The notes: a model not told the origin generated them from the letters alone. Counted from the first letter of the stretch, positions 1-11,395 are shown. The stretch: DNA of 64,000 nucleotides from Ciborinia camelliae (GCA_025890175.1 JANPYM010000002.1:1626091-1690090), one strand, 5' to 3'. Made by a program: numbers and translations.

Positions 1-189
1 TTACATTACATCTCATTCGGACCCTAAGAATCTTCTCTCCTCTCGACGATATCCACTTTTGGTTAGACGTACAACAGTTGGTTGGGAGGCATTACTAGAT
101 TCCGAAACCCCTACCAAAAACCCCTTCACACCTCATACCTCACACCTGACATCACTCACCACTCCTAATCCCCGTCATTCAGAACCGCC

Positions 190-1305
190 ATGATAGAAGG
201 TAAAAACACAGTCCTCATAACCGGCGCCAGTGGGTCCCTCGCCATCCCCTCCGTCCAATACCTTCTTACCCACCACCCCACCCACAACGTTCTCCTCACC
301 ATACGTAACCCTTCCGTCACTGACCCAAATACCCGGCGCCTCCTCGAAATCCTATCCCGGTATCCCGAAAATCGATATTCTATCCGTACACTCGATCTCA
401 GCTTTTTAAACTCCGTCCAACGATTCACCGACGCCATCAAAAAAGAAATTGCAGAGGGGAAATTGCAGCCCTTGGGAGCCATCATCTGCAATGCGTTTAC
501 ATGGAGTATCAACCGCGGGTTGAAATTCTCGTCAGATGGCTATGAAAATTGCATGGCTGTGAATCATCTTGCGCATCTTTCCTTATCTTTATGACTTCTT
601 GATTCCTTTGGTTCTGAAGGGGGTCGCATCGTGATACTGGGTAGCGATGCGCATTCCGGCCAAAAGCGGACTCGAGAAATACCCCCCCCCCTTCTTCCAG
701 ATAATTTAGAACTATTGGTGAAGCCCGAGCCGGATAAAGAAGGCGAAGAGACCGGGAGGGGTTTTCAGAGATATGGGCTCTCGAAAGCGATGGCAATTAT
801 GGGCATGTGGCAGTTAAATGCGCGGTTGCAAAAGGTACATATCTCGTTGCTTCACTGATACCTATCCATCTGCTCGATGGTGTGTTAGCGGAACGCTAAC
901 AATCCCCAGTCTTCTGACCCCCAACTCCGCAAAATCACAGCCCTGGCCATGGATCCTGGCGGCCTCCCCGATTCCAGATGTATGAGTTCCGGCGCTGATG
1001 TCCCCGCCGCCTGGACTTTTCTCATGAAAGGAATTCTCGGTACTGTCTTTTTAGGCCCGCTGAGATTTCTTTTCAAATATGCAATTCCAACATTACGATC
1101 TACGAAGGATGCTGCAGTGGATCTGGTCGAGATAGCGATTGGGGAAGAGTTTCGTGGGGAGAGTGGGTATTATACCATGTTGAATAGAGATGAGTGTTCG
1201 CCAGAGACGAGGGATGAGGAGAAACAGGTTGCAGTGTGGAGGAAGAGTTTGGAGTGGGCGGGAGTTAAGAGTGGGGATATGGTGTTGGTGGAGGCTTTTG
1301 AGTAG
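190..1305 (+). pseudogene. Short-chain dehydrogenase/reductase interrupted by an in-frame TGA
   Basis: The reading frame starts at ATG 190 and shows the SDR layout: an N-terminal cofactor motif TGASGSLA, an ICNA segment at the NAG position and the catalytic YGLSK (YxxxK) near 768-782. A GT..AG intron at 835-909 joins the two parts in frame, and the second exon (910-1305) keeps the frame to a TAG stop. Counting the interrupted codon, the product would be about 346 aa, a normal length for the extended fungal SDRs. TGA at 592-594 breaks the frame just after the NHLAH segment. The same frame resumes directly after it with recognisable SDR sequence (LLDSFG, then GRIVILGSDAH), so this is one nonsense change and not a frameshift. 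No plausible intron removes the stop without also removing conserved sequence. It is a recent pseudogene, a strain-specific null allele or a base error; the rest of the frame is well preserved. The substrate is unknown. Confidence 0.72.
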
Positions 1306-1422
1306 ATGGGTTGAAAATTGCGAGGAAGGAGGGTGTCGGTCGTATTGTAATGAATATAATTGATATCGAAATAATTATATAATATAAAAATATTAAACCA
1401 TCAATACTGTACTAATAATACA

Positions 1423-1453
<31 letters not shown>

Positions 1454-2021
1454 AAAATATACTCCTCACTCTTCTAAGCTCAAAATGAAAACTTAAAAGG
1501 CTCAAAACCATTAATAGCGTGCACACTGCATAGCTCGCCCTCAATTTCTTCTTCAGGTTAGAGCATCATGACATACCTAGATATGCAGGTGACATGATTA
1601 TAAATCCACCCAATCCCCGATTCAGAAAGAATCGACCGAAAAAGTAACCTCGAATTTATCAGCGCAAAGTATATGTAGCGCTCCCTGACCCGGTAGTTTT
1701 TTTGCCCAAGAGGTATTCTTGTTTTGAAAGTGTCTTTACTTTGAGATGGAATCCCATGATATGGCGGGTATTGCTGGGATGGACAATGAGAAAGAGTTTC
1801 GAGCAAATGGTGAGTCGTTGTTTCTGATAAGTCCCGTGAGGTTCTATATAGGAATCGAAAAGTAGAGAGGCGAATACATTACTGATTTAGAGATGTTAGA
1901 CCTAGTATCAAATACTATTCCTAGCGTGAAGCCTGAACAAACGTCTCGATTTGCACTCTCAACACCAAATTCGGAAGGTTTGTTGTAGTTACTGACCAAT
2001 ATACTCCATAGACATTGCTAA
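1306..2021. other. Intergenic region with an (AT)n microsatellite
   Basis: There is no convincing coding frame here. An (AT)n run of about 26 bp lies at 1423-1449, downstream of the SDR. The right part may contain the unresolved first exon of the next gene; an ATG at 1893 opens a short frame, but I could not join it cleanly. Confidence 0.5.
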
Positions 2022-3792
2022 TCAACCCTCGGAGCAGAATCAATACCCCCCACTGACTGCGATGCCGATTCAGGCTCTCGCAAAGCCACGGGATTTACTT
2101 TTATCCAAGTGGAAAACAACCGAGGCCCCAGAACTGCTGCTCGTAGCCATGTCATGCGAGAGTTTTGGCGTGAGAAAAAATTGCAAAAGGTAAAGAAAAT
2201 TGAAGAGCTTCGGAAGCAAGAGTCGTGCAGTTTGAGGCCGAAGAGCTCGAAACGTAAAACTTTGAAAGATATTGGTCATTACCACCCAAATTCTGGAAAT
2301 CGGAGAGATGGCTACAGCTCGGGTGTCCAAAGCTCAAGAGCCAACGAATCTTCTGTCCGTGATGCTTCAAGGGAAAAAACAGCTCAGACAAAGACCCAAA
2401 AACTATCGCAGGTATCTTATACGTCGCCCAGCCAGACGATGATTCCTCTGAGTAGAACAGGAATCGCAGATGTAGATCCATTCTCCAGTTTAAAATTTGG
2501 CGAGGGACCAGAAATACAAAAGCTACTCTATCACTGTAAGCTCTGTTCGGCTTTACCCTCCCCTCAATGGCATTCCCTTCAATGTTATATCGAACAAAAT
2601 AATAACAAGAAAAGATTGTTGGATAACAGCATCGTCTATGGATAAAGAGGCAGCAGGCACGGATTTTGTCAGAGTCGGGTGGCTATTTTCAAGAGTTGTT
2701 TGGCTTGACCCTGAACCCATTCATGTTTTTATGGGATTTATCACCCACCACATGGCTCGACTTTATGGCCAAAAAGAACCGCCCATTGCTATAAAAAATA
2801 AAACAGAAGGTATGCGCGTGATTAACAGGAGGCTCAATGATCCTACACAAGCTCTTTCTGATGGGAATATTGGGGCTGTTGCAAGTTTCACGGGCCACGA
2901 GGTAGGCTTTGTCAACCTTGTTTTTGCGTGTAGGTTCTTATAGTCGAGTAGTTACTCTCAGGGGCCCCAGAAGACTTCAGTATTCATATGAATGGATTGG
3001 ATCGAATGGTAAAATGTAGAGGGGGTCTTATCGCCTTTTCTGGGAATAGGCCATTGCAGCTTGTGGTTGAAAGGTATGTTGAATTCGCCAAATTCTACCA
3101 ACTACTTTTTGATGACGCCGGTTTCCAGTCTCGACCTATGCAGAGCCTATATACGAATTGGCAGACCAAATTATTCGCAATATGATGAAGGTTTAACGGA
3201 ACAACTAACAATAAAAAGTTCACTCGGAGCGTCGACGATCCAGTATGAAGTTGCAATGATGCAAGCGAGAAATGACTTTTGTGCAGACTTCATAAGGATG
3301 GTTGATGGTCTAGAGCGAGCCACGGGAGTGATTAAGAGCGCCGCTTCCAAGATAACGTCCCAGGAACTATGGGACAATTTTAGCGATCGCATCTGCTCAG
3401 AAGCCATAGGAATGAGTTGGCTTGACTCGACTGAGCCAACCATAGACGAGAGACGCAAAGTCATTTGGAAATGTTTTCGACTAGCAGCTCTGATTTATCT
3501 TCGTATGGCTCTACAAGAATTTCACACCACTCCACAACTTAATGGACAATACTTTCGAGCCTGCAAGTATCGGTTACTTGACACGACCACTGACTGGGGC
3601 AGAGCCATTGAAATGCTAACCCGTGTTATCCTTCGGGGGGAGCGCTCAAACGTAGAGAGACATCGCAGAGCGTGGTATGTGGCCAATGCAATGATAGAGT
3701 TACAAGAGTTTGGTATCGAGATATGGAAAATGGCAGAAGGCACCTTATTTACTTATTTAGGAACAATGGCTGGAAAACGGAAGGCAGACTAA
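2022..3792 (+). CDS. Fungal-specific transcription-factor-like protein (no Zn cluster), 5' end unresolved
   Basis: Proposed exons are (open frame from 2022)-2535, 2615-2901, 2952-3073 and 3129-3792. All three introns start GT and end AG, and the phases agree through to the stop. The protein has a basic N-terminal segment (RSHVMREFWREKK), a DPFSSL..IQKLL motif, then a helical region with MNGLDRMVKCRGG, typical of the C6-type 'fungal-specific transcription factor' or tachykinin-like families that lack their own zinc cluster. From the first internal ATG (2154) it would be 484 aa. Family resemblance suggests the true start lies upstream: the frame is open back to 2022 but has no ATG there, so a short 5' exon is likely. 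The first intron (2536-2614) also covers sequence that reads well in another frame (LNGIPFNVISNK), so a frameshift is the alternative. Target genes are unknown. Confidence 0.6.
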
Positions 3793-4845
3793 GTACACCA
3801 CCTACTATGGCCTTGAGCAGCAACCTCGATATATGCAGCAAGGAGTTCAACTTAAATGGTGGCGTCGGGTGGCGTCGGATGGCTTAGAGCCTTTCTGTGA
3901 TTAGACACTTTCTGGCACTGGTGTAAGGTTAGGTTTTCTCCTTAATCGCAAGACACATTAGGATTACAAAGCATTAAAGATTGGTGCCTTCGCGCGGAAT
4001 TTGGTGAAGGGGGCTTGAGATGATTGACGGAATCAAGTATGAAGATGCAGCTGTTCAGAACGACTCTGGATATAGAGTCCATAGTCCATTCGTAAATCCG
4101 TCTTTGTAATCAAGCCTGAACGACGCGGAAAGGCCGATGCATGCACCTTTAAATCGCAAGAAATAATCGCCTGATTCAGTAACTCGATTTGGTAGCCAAT
4201 GAGACCTGCGCATTATCGCTGACTCTGCAGATGAGGTGCGAGGGAATATCAAGCTTTAATCGAAGACGGCCCATAACACGTGGACCCCCAGAATCAAAAG
4301 AGCACGCACCCGATGTGGTAAAATCTCGTCATTCATGCATATAGGTTGAAAAGCGTTCATTTCACTCATTTCAATCATTTGGTGCGATCAGTTCCCAAAG
4401 AGGCTTGGTTTTCCGAAGTCGTCGCAACACAAAAACTTTATTCTCCATTGTGTGGCTGCCCCCTCACCGACTAAAATACCTGTGAAAGTGATGTCAGACC
4501 CAATTCAGACCCCTGAAATGGCGGACATTTAAAAGTTCCATCGATTGTTCTACAAGTGTTCTCTGTTGCCGTCTCGGATATGTAAGATGGAATCTTTATG
4601 GTGTGTGTATTTGAAATAGCCTATTGAAAGGCTATAAACTTAATCTGCGCAACATCCGCTGCCTAGATGATCGGAAATCTACGGCGGTTGGAAGTTTTAT
4701 AAGCTGCTAGAGTCATGGTTGATTACTGATTATATATACTTTCATATCCTTCGAGAACTTCAGCGTGTAGAAAACTTTAACCTTACAACAATTGTCCCCA
4801 GCAAACTTCAAACTTACACAAGCTAAATATACGAATAAATATACG
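3793..4845. other. Intergenic region, nothing recognised
   Basis: About 1 kb between the transcription-factor-like gene and the bZIP gene. I see only short overlapping frames without family resemblance. The right end should hold the bZIP promoter. Confidence 0.5.
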
Positions 4846-5681
4846 ATGGCAATTTCTGCTCCAATTTGGTACTCGCCTTCTTCACCAGTTCCCATGATAT
4901 TTGATCAAGACGTACCGTGTGACATGAATACCGACGCATTCGAATCTGCCTTCCCATATGTATGTTCGATCCTTGAGGCCATTCAAATGAAGACCATTTA
5001 ACATGATGAACAGACAGCCTGTATGATTCCACAAGCAGAGAGTACATATACTATACCGCCGTATCCAAGTCCATATCTCGATACCAACGACACTTCCATG
5101 GTACCGGAATTGGATCAAAGTGTTTCGACAGAGAACAGCAGAGGAAGTTTTGGATCGAAGAGGAACGAGATGATCGAGGAGATGTCGACTGAAAAGGTAA
5201 GAGCTTAAACTAATGCCTTAAATTGAGGCAGTTGCTTGTTTTTTGGATTGACGAAACATAGAAACGAAGTCAAAATCGAGCCCCTCGTGAACGAAAACCC
5301 AAATCTCAAGGTAGTCGCACACGAGAGACATCGCATGATTCAGCAGATTCAGTAACTGAAAAAACCCCCGCGCAAAAGATGGTAAGAATGCCATTCTGTC
5401 ATATATAGACTTACCCTAACTCTTTCCAGAGGCGGCTTGTACAAAATCGCGTTTCCCAGAGAAATTTCCGGAAACGCCAAGCAAACGAACGCCAACGACT
5501 AGAAGACCAAGTGAAGATGCTCAGCACTGAGTTGCACAATCTTAGCGATATGTATCAAGATCTTCTCAGTCGATACGAGCAGGCACAACGTGAAAAGTCG
5601 TCGAGTAGTGAGCTGATAAAGGGGTGGATGGATGATGCTGGGACTTGGAACCAATTTAACCACCTTGGAGGGCTTGAATAA
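4846..5681 (+). CDS. Small bZIP transcription factor (YAP/Pap1-like basic region)
   Basis: Four exons, 4846-4959, 5014-5196, 5262-5381 and 5430-5681, with three short GT..AG introns, give 222 aa. The last exon encodes a basic region RRLVQNRVSQRNFRKRQ, matching the fungal NRxxQRxFRxR signature, followed by a short leucine zipper with regularly spaced leucines (DQVKMLSTELHNL then MYQDLL). The first half is acidic/Ser/Pro-rich and could be an activation region. It probably binds DNA as a dimer in the nucleus. Exon 3 holds a second, shortened basic-region-like stretch (KRSQNRAPRERK) just upstream of the real one. I did not see the cysteine-rich domains of the oxidative-stress regulator Yap1, so the pathway is open. 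The start is the first ATG giving a continuous spliced frame. Confidence 0.82.
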
Positions 5682-6600
5682 ATTAATGACCATAATGATT
5701 TGGAGTTATGTAAATTTTTGGGTTGAAACTTTGGCGGGAAATTAATATCCTCTCCGCGAATTTAATTTATGGCGTTGAGGTAAAGGATGGATGGGCAAGA
5801 CTAGAGCTAATCTTGGGAAGATGGCAGGACAATGGAAGGTATCAAGACCAGAGAACTCTCTCTAGGCAGGGACAATACAAAAATCAAGTATTCTCAAACT
5901 ATGATTATTCTACTGCAATACCAATAGCAGAAAAGTTTCTTTCGATATCCTGTACTTAAATTGTGCAGTCTTGGAATCCGGAATTGGGCCGCTTTTACCG
6001 AATTTGCAGCATGATGGATGGGCGTTTGCCGAGGAGTCAGGCATAGGCAAACCAAGAGGGCAAGCAAGGCGGCTGTGCTTTAGATGCATGAATGCTCACT
6101 CTCATGCAGCATACGATCAATTGCTAGTCAATATTCTCAAACGGCCGTAATCGGGTATTGATGGAACAAATTGTGTACATTGTCGGTCCTCTCCATGCCC
6201 TTTCTCCGTGAGTCACACACCGAAGGTAAGAAAGCAAGGCTATGGATGCAGCCACAGAAGTCTGGATCCGATTTGCTGGTCGAATGGCCCTATCAGCGAT
6301 TAAAATTATTTCAGTCCATGAAAACGAAATCAATGACAGCGTGTGAGGAAACCAAAAGTGGCCACGAAGATGTGGACAAACCGTTCAATACCTATCCTGG
6401 GAGATCGATGTATTATCATGAGTGACGTTTGTGGCTTGAGGGGATTTCCCTTACAGTTTCCGTTGTGGTAATCAGCCTTGCCGCATAATGCCCTTGATCT
6501 ACATTTCCTGACGCCTTCCAATGCAATGGACAGTCCCAATTCCAGCGGACATAAAGCATAACACCGATGCCCATTCCTGATAGCATGGAATATGTTTCTT
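5682..6600. other. Convergent intergenic region, nothing recognised
   Basis: The region lies between the 3' ends of the bZIP gene (+) and PET191 (-). Short frames on both strands lack family features. It probably contains both 3' UTRs. Confidence 0.5.
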
Positions 6601-7031
6601 CTATTCCTTTCTGTACTTCTCGTTCTCCAGTTGTCTCCAGTCTTTCTCCTCTGGCTCATTCCCACTTGTCTCCTTGACTCCGCTTTCGAATGCTGGCTTT
6701 CCAGCATATAGCATATGTCCACCACTATTCCTCTCTCCCCCTCCTTCAATCTCCTTGTTCACGGAAATCGTTTGATTGCCTCTAAATCGTTTGCGCATAT
6801 CGACCAATCCTCGTTTGCATTCACCGTAGCCTTTCTTTAACTGTTGACATTTGGTGGGCATGGTTTCGAGGAGAGGAGCTCGCAGGCAATCTGAAGGCTT
6901 ATTGCGGTACACCATGACGCAGTCCGACTCTTGAAGGCATTGTGCCAGTGCAGCTCCTAGGGAAAAAGTTAGCGGGGCAATGGAGAGAGGAAAATAAGAT
7001 GCGAACGGATATCTTTGCAAGAACTAGGCAT
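6601..7031 (-). CDS. PET191: Mitochondrial cytochrome c oxidase assembly factor PET191 (COA5)
   Basis: Two exons, 7031-7007 (25 nt) and 6956-6601, flank a 50-bp intron and give 126 aa. The spliced N-terminus MPSSCKDIRAALAQCLQES is a near-diagnostic PET191 match, followed by RNKPSDCLR, CQQLKKGYGEC and KRGLVDMRKRFRGN. Cysteine spacing agrees with the family: CX9C at residues 5-15, a CX10C pair, then another CX9C. PET191 is a small mitochondrial protein required to assemble cytochrome c oxidase and is anchored in the inner membrane facing the intermembrane space. The C-terminal third (after about residue 65) is hydrophilic and longer than in yeast, as is common in filamentous fungi. It is transcribed divergently from the lipase gene across about 720 bp. 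Confidence 0.96.
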
Positions 7032-7751
7032 GTCGAGTGTTATTTTCTTTTAGTGATTTGGGATCAATTGTGCTCATAGAACATTGAACATTGAACATTC
7101 ATCACAGAATGGGATATCGCAAGTACATTTCTCAGGCACGAATGAGCGCCACTATAAGCCAATATCTTGGTCTCGCCATTTCTTTGCTTCCGCGACTCCG
7201 CGAGTGAGCTAACAAAGCCCGTAGATTACCCGATCTCCTCGATTGGCATGATCGCCTACTAGTAACTACTAGTAACCTTGGAGGCTTGGAAGTTCACTCA
7301 ATTCATTCAAGCTCCCCCAGGTTTCTAACGAGCGACTAATAACCTTGGAAATACTAAAATCATATAGAACGACGACAATTCATCGTCTGATATTCACAGT
7401 CCAGTATCTGAAATAATTTTAATTGCCTCCAGTCTCCAGCTAACTTGTCTTTTTCTTTTTCTTCCTTTGATCAAGCTCGAACACGAGAATCATTCCCGTC
7501 CAACTATTTAAACTGAGGCGCAAGTGAAGTGAAGGCGGCGTGGAATTGGCATGTGAAAGTGGATGTGACGTGAATGAAGGTGTAACGATTGGATTCTACG
7601 TATGGAGTATATGCACTTGAGAGCTATGTCCACGTCAATAGTCTAACTAATACGATTTATTCACAGACATAGGAGGTCTAGAATTTGTTGTGCCATATAC
7701 CTAGATATATTAAGCTCTTTATCTGTTTTACGGTCAAGATCGCCTTGTCGG
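7032..7751. promoter_or_regulatory. Divergent promoter region between PET191 and the lipase gene
   Basis: No coding frame is supported. The region separates two start codons on opposite strands (7031 and 7752), so it should contain both promoters. Short repeated blocks such as GTAACTACTAGTAACC near 7262-7276 and a direct repeat of GAACATTGAACATT near 7080 are visible. I cannot assign factors to them. Confidence 0.45.
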
Positions 7752-10197
7752 ATGGTACAAAACTCCCTCACCGCGCAAACAAAGTCTTCAATTGAAGATA
7801 CTCAGCACAATGCATCTTCCATTCATCGGACGGCTCTGCCTGTAAGTTCTATGCCTACCCAGGTAGGATATGCGGCAATTGTTGATCAATCATACAGGAG
7901 TGAATATTTGGCGCTGGTCAGCTCTTTCTTTCTTGTTGGATTAGAATTAATTATTAGGATATTGACACTTGCCCTACGTCTGTTTGATCCTCCATCTTTC
8001 CATACTCTCAAGAACCGGCTAACAATATCACAGCTTCGACGATCATAAAGTTATGCTATCGAGCTTCAAGGCGGGCATTCAACCGATTCACATCTGCGGC
8101 AACTAAGAGATCAGAGACACGAAAGCAAGGTTGGAGCAGTCCTCAAATAGAATGCGAACAAGGAGTGAAATTGACAAATTCAGACATATCCACTTCGATT
8201 CGAAATGCTTCCGACTTTGTAGATCTCTGCGAAATTGCCGGTTATTATGCCGAGGAACATGTTGTACAAACCGGAGATGGCTACCTGTTATGCGTTCATC
8301 GACTCGCTTGGAAGAAAGGAGAAGAAAATACAAAAGTCAACAGTGGACCGGATAGTATCAAAAAGCCTGTTGTATATCTGCATCATGGCCTGCTCATGAA
8401 TAGTGAGGTATGGGTGTGTTTGACCGATAAGGAGAGATGTTTACCGTTCACCCTGGTGGAAAGAGGATATGATGTTTGGGTAAGTTAAATCTATGTCAAG
8501 TTATTCTCATACAAGAAACTGAATATTTGCAGCTTGGGAACAACCGTGGGAATAAATACTCCAAAAAGTCCATCCACCATTCACCAACAGATGCAGCTTT
8601 TTGGAACTTCTCGATGGATGAATTTGCCTTCCACGATATCCCAGACACCATCCAATACATTCTCGACACTACATCTGCGCCATCGTTATCATATATTGGA
8701 TTCTCGCAAGGAACGGCTCAAGCTTTTGCAACGTTGGCTGTCCATCCGAAGCTCAACGACCAGATCAATGTGTTCATTGCTCTTGCACCTGCCATGTCAC
8801 CAGCTGGGCTTTCGAACGGCATAGTAGATGCACTTATTAAGGCCTCACCCCAAGTTCTATTCCTTCTTTTCGGTCGTCGCTCTATTCTCTCATCGACAAC
8901 CATGTGGCAATCCATACTTTACCCTCCCATTTTCGTTCGTCTCATTGATATGAGCTTATCATTTCTCTTCGGGTGGAAGGCCAAAAATATCTCCTTATCA
9001 CAAAAGCTCGCAGCATATACTCATCTCTATTCTTTCACGAGCACCAAATCTGTCGTCCATTGGTTTCAAATTATCCGCACCAAATCATTCCAAATGTATG
9101 ATGACGAGCCCCAACCCGTTTTAGGCGGAGTAGACAAATACACCAAAGTCGCTAAATTTCCCACCCGCAACATCAAAACACCAATCGTATTAGTATATGG
9201 TGGCAGCGACTCTCTGGTAGACATCAACGTAATGTTGAAAGAACTTCCCGCGCATACAACCGCCATCGAAATCTCACACTACGAGCATCTCGATTTCCTT
9301 TGGGCTCGAGAAGTCGAAACCCTAGTATTTCCTCATGTCTTCGACGCCTTAGAATCTTTCTACAACGCAGAACACTCAAAAGAGGAATACGAACTCTATA
9401 ATCGTGCCCGGACTAACTCAATGCGCATCAGTACCAGCAATAATAGAGTATTGACTTACTTAAGCGAAGAGGACAGCGGAACCCAATCATTAGGAAGTGA
9501 AACCTATGTTGACGCAGATCCAAATGTCATCTTACAACCTGGCGATGAATCATCGGCCGATCTTAAAATAACTGATGGCACATACAACCATAATAGTGCA
9601 CGAAAGCGCGTTAAACTCGGTTCTCAAACTTCCTACATAAATGAGGACGATTCGTCTGAAACCTCGCCCATTGGCGCTAATGCGTCTAACCCCTTCCAAC
9701 AATTAGATGGTCCACGTCGTGCCCTCAAACCCAAACCTCAGCTCCGCCCCGAAGGCGCACAAGGAGTCCCTTCCACGCCCCCATCCCACTCCCACCCAGC
9801 TTCTTCCAACTCCTGCATCCCCGTCACCACCCCATCCCCGCAACCCCGCTCCCAAACCCAAACACCCACCCCGCTCCGCAAATCCCTCCGGAGCAGTTCA
9901 ATTGGCAGCAACATCTCCTTCGAAATAAAAGGAAACAAAAGCAGACCCGGAAGTATAGGCGGAAGCGGTATTAGTCTCGGTGTAGGACGTGCTGTAGGTG
10001 GTGTAGTGTCCGGGCTAGGAGAGGGTATTAGGGGAAAAGAAGATGTGTATGTTAGTGATGGGGCTAGGAGTCAAGGGGACAGTAGTGCGAGTGCTAATGA
10101 TACGGGGAAGGAAAATGGGAAAGAGAGTGGGAGTGGAAGTATGAGGGTCTTTGGAGGGGCGTTGAGGAGGAAGTCTGGGAAGAAAGGGGGTTGGTAA
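7752..10197 (+). CDS. Membrane-anchored steryl ester hydrolase / triglyceride lipase (TGL1/YEH-type)
   Basis: Exons 7752-7977, 8034-8479 and 8533-10197 encode 778 aa. An N-terminal hydrophobic segment (about residues 57-75, LALVSSFFLVGLELIIRIL) is a likely membrane anchor. The alpha/beta-hydrolase part follows: HHGLL oxyanion region, GNNRGNKYS, nucleophile elbow GFSQG (Ser282), GGSDSLVD (Asp450) and HYEHLDFLW (His476), the full catalytic triad of the acid-lipase family. Such fungal enzymes hydrolyse steryl esters or acylglycerols at the lipid droplet or plasma membrane. After about residue 510 there is a Ser/Pro/Gly-rich, basic extension of about 270 aa with no recognised domain. The donor of intron 1 (GTCTGT) is weak but gives a clean frame. 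The 3' 545 nt of the coding sequence are repeated beyond the sequence gap. Confidence 0.9.
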
Positions 10198-10548
10198 TTT
10201 CACTGAACGAGAGAGAGAAGAATTAGGAAGGGTTGGATATACGATGGTTGTAATTGGGTAAATACCAGAGCTCAGTACTTTGACTGGCTCATTAATCGTC
10301 AAGATTAACTAATAAAATCTTGATAGGTACGTTTGTATATAGGATGGAAGAAAAGGCAAGATGAGACTAGAATGATCGGATCAGATTATAGGAGAATCCG
10401 TTGGATCGAAGCTTGGGTATGGAAAGATGAGATGAGAGTCGTTTTTATAAATGGTAGAAAGGCACAAAACAAACAGTACAGTAGGTATCCACAAGAATAC
10501 ATAGGTATATAATACCAGATCTTCAATCTCGTTTTCCCAGCAGTAGTG

Positions 10549-10570
10549 ATTGATTGATTGATTGATTGAT
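10549..10570 (+). repeat. (GATT)n microsatellite
   Basis: About five and a half tandem copies of the tetranucleotide are seen, with an identical counterpart in the second copy of the duplication (offset 1743). Confidence 0.9.
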
Positions 10571-10670
10571 CTGCTAGGGATCAAATCAGCCAGACTCGAA
10601 AATGCACTCACTGTGTGTAATTTTCCCAATGATCTCTCAATACGCGAAGCGAAGCAAATATACATGAAAG

Positions 10671-10821
10671 GTCACCGGGAGTTTTTTTTTCCATACCTCT
10701 AGGGAAATTCTTGATTAGATGCTGGAGGCTCACCGGGAGCTTCGACTTGGAATGCTCGGAAGCTAGCTCACCGGGAACACCTTTCCCGGTGATCCTACCG
10801 CATCTTTCAGAGCTCACCGGG
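10671..10821 (+). repeat. Cluster of CACCGGGA motifs including a 10-bp-stem hairpin
   Basis: The motif TCACCGGG(A) occurs at 10672, 10730, 10768 and 10814 on the plus strand, plus the inverse TCCCGGTGA at 10784-10792, all within 151 bp. The third copy and the inverse copy form a perfect hairpin: TCACCGGGAA (10768-10777), loop CACCT, TTCCCGGTGA (10783-10792). The same cluster appears in the second copy of the duplication (hairpin at about 12510-12534). It lies roughly 480-620 bp past the lipase stop. It could be a protein-binding array, an RNA 3' element or a small repeat remnant; I cannot tell which. Confidence 0.85.
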
Positions 10822-11385
10822 CGTGGGGTAATCTCAACAAATCATCGCACCCGACACTTCTTCACTGGCAGTTCACATGAAAAAAAAAAACAAATTCGGC
10901 TTGATATTTACTAGGTAGAGTATAGATTTTTGGTTTTCTTCTTTGGTTTTCTTTTTCTTTTTCTTTTTCAGAAGAATGCACGACACAATTCAGTCCGTCT
11001 ATTTTCCGTTATGTGTATTTGTATTGATATATAGGTAGGCAGCTACTATTTAGAGTATCCAATTCTGATCCAATTCTCATCCTATTGATTGGGTTATCTA
11101 GACAATCCATTGTTAATGATTTACTTTACTATCCTTCTCCACCCATGCCTTAAAGATACAATGCACCAAAGTGTAACCGCAAACCTGATCCCCATTCCCT
11201 GATTCCCCATTCCCTGATTCCTCATTCACCTATCACAACCGGTAATAGTCTAGGTAGGCAAGATGGGCTCGACCTCGGGTCTATTAAACTCCAGATGAGA
11301 CGTCATTGCCGGCAACGATGCTAGTCATACACGATGAGCTTGTTAAGTGTGTCGCCAAAGGTTGGACAATCAAGGTATCGAATTC

Positions 11386-11395
11386 NNNNNNNNNN
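11386..11395. other. Assembly gap (10 N)
   Basis: Ten consecutive N characters, a conventional fixed-length gap symbol. Both flanks belong to the same duplicated sequence. Confidence 0.99.

Larger units (their letters stand above)
9653..11385 (+). repeat. First copy of the gap-flanking 1.73 kb duplication
   Basis: This segment begins inside the last lipase exon and ends on GAATTC immediately before the 10-N gap. It is repeated at 11396-13127 with a constant offset of 1743 bp, dropping to 1742 after one T run (9 T here at 10682-10690, 8 T in the other copy). I found no other difference. Identity this high, abutting a fixed-size gap on both sides, points to overlapping contig ends that were not merged. 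Confidence 0.95.

Noticed and set aside
592..597. Programmed TGA readthrough (the motif TGA CTA is known to allow it)
   Set aside because: The context is TGA CTT, not CTA, and the extended protein lacks a targeting signal or other reason for readthrough. A nonsense mutation is simpler.
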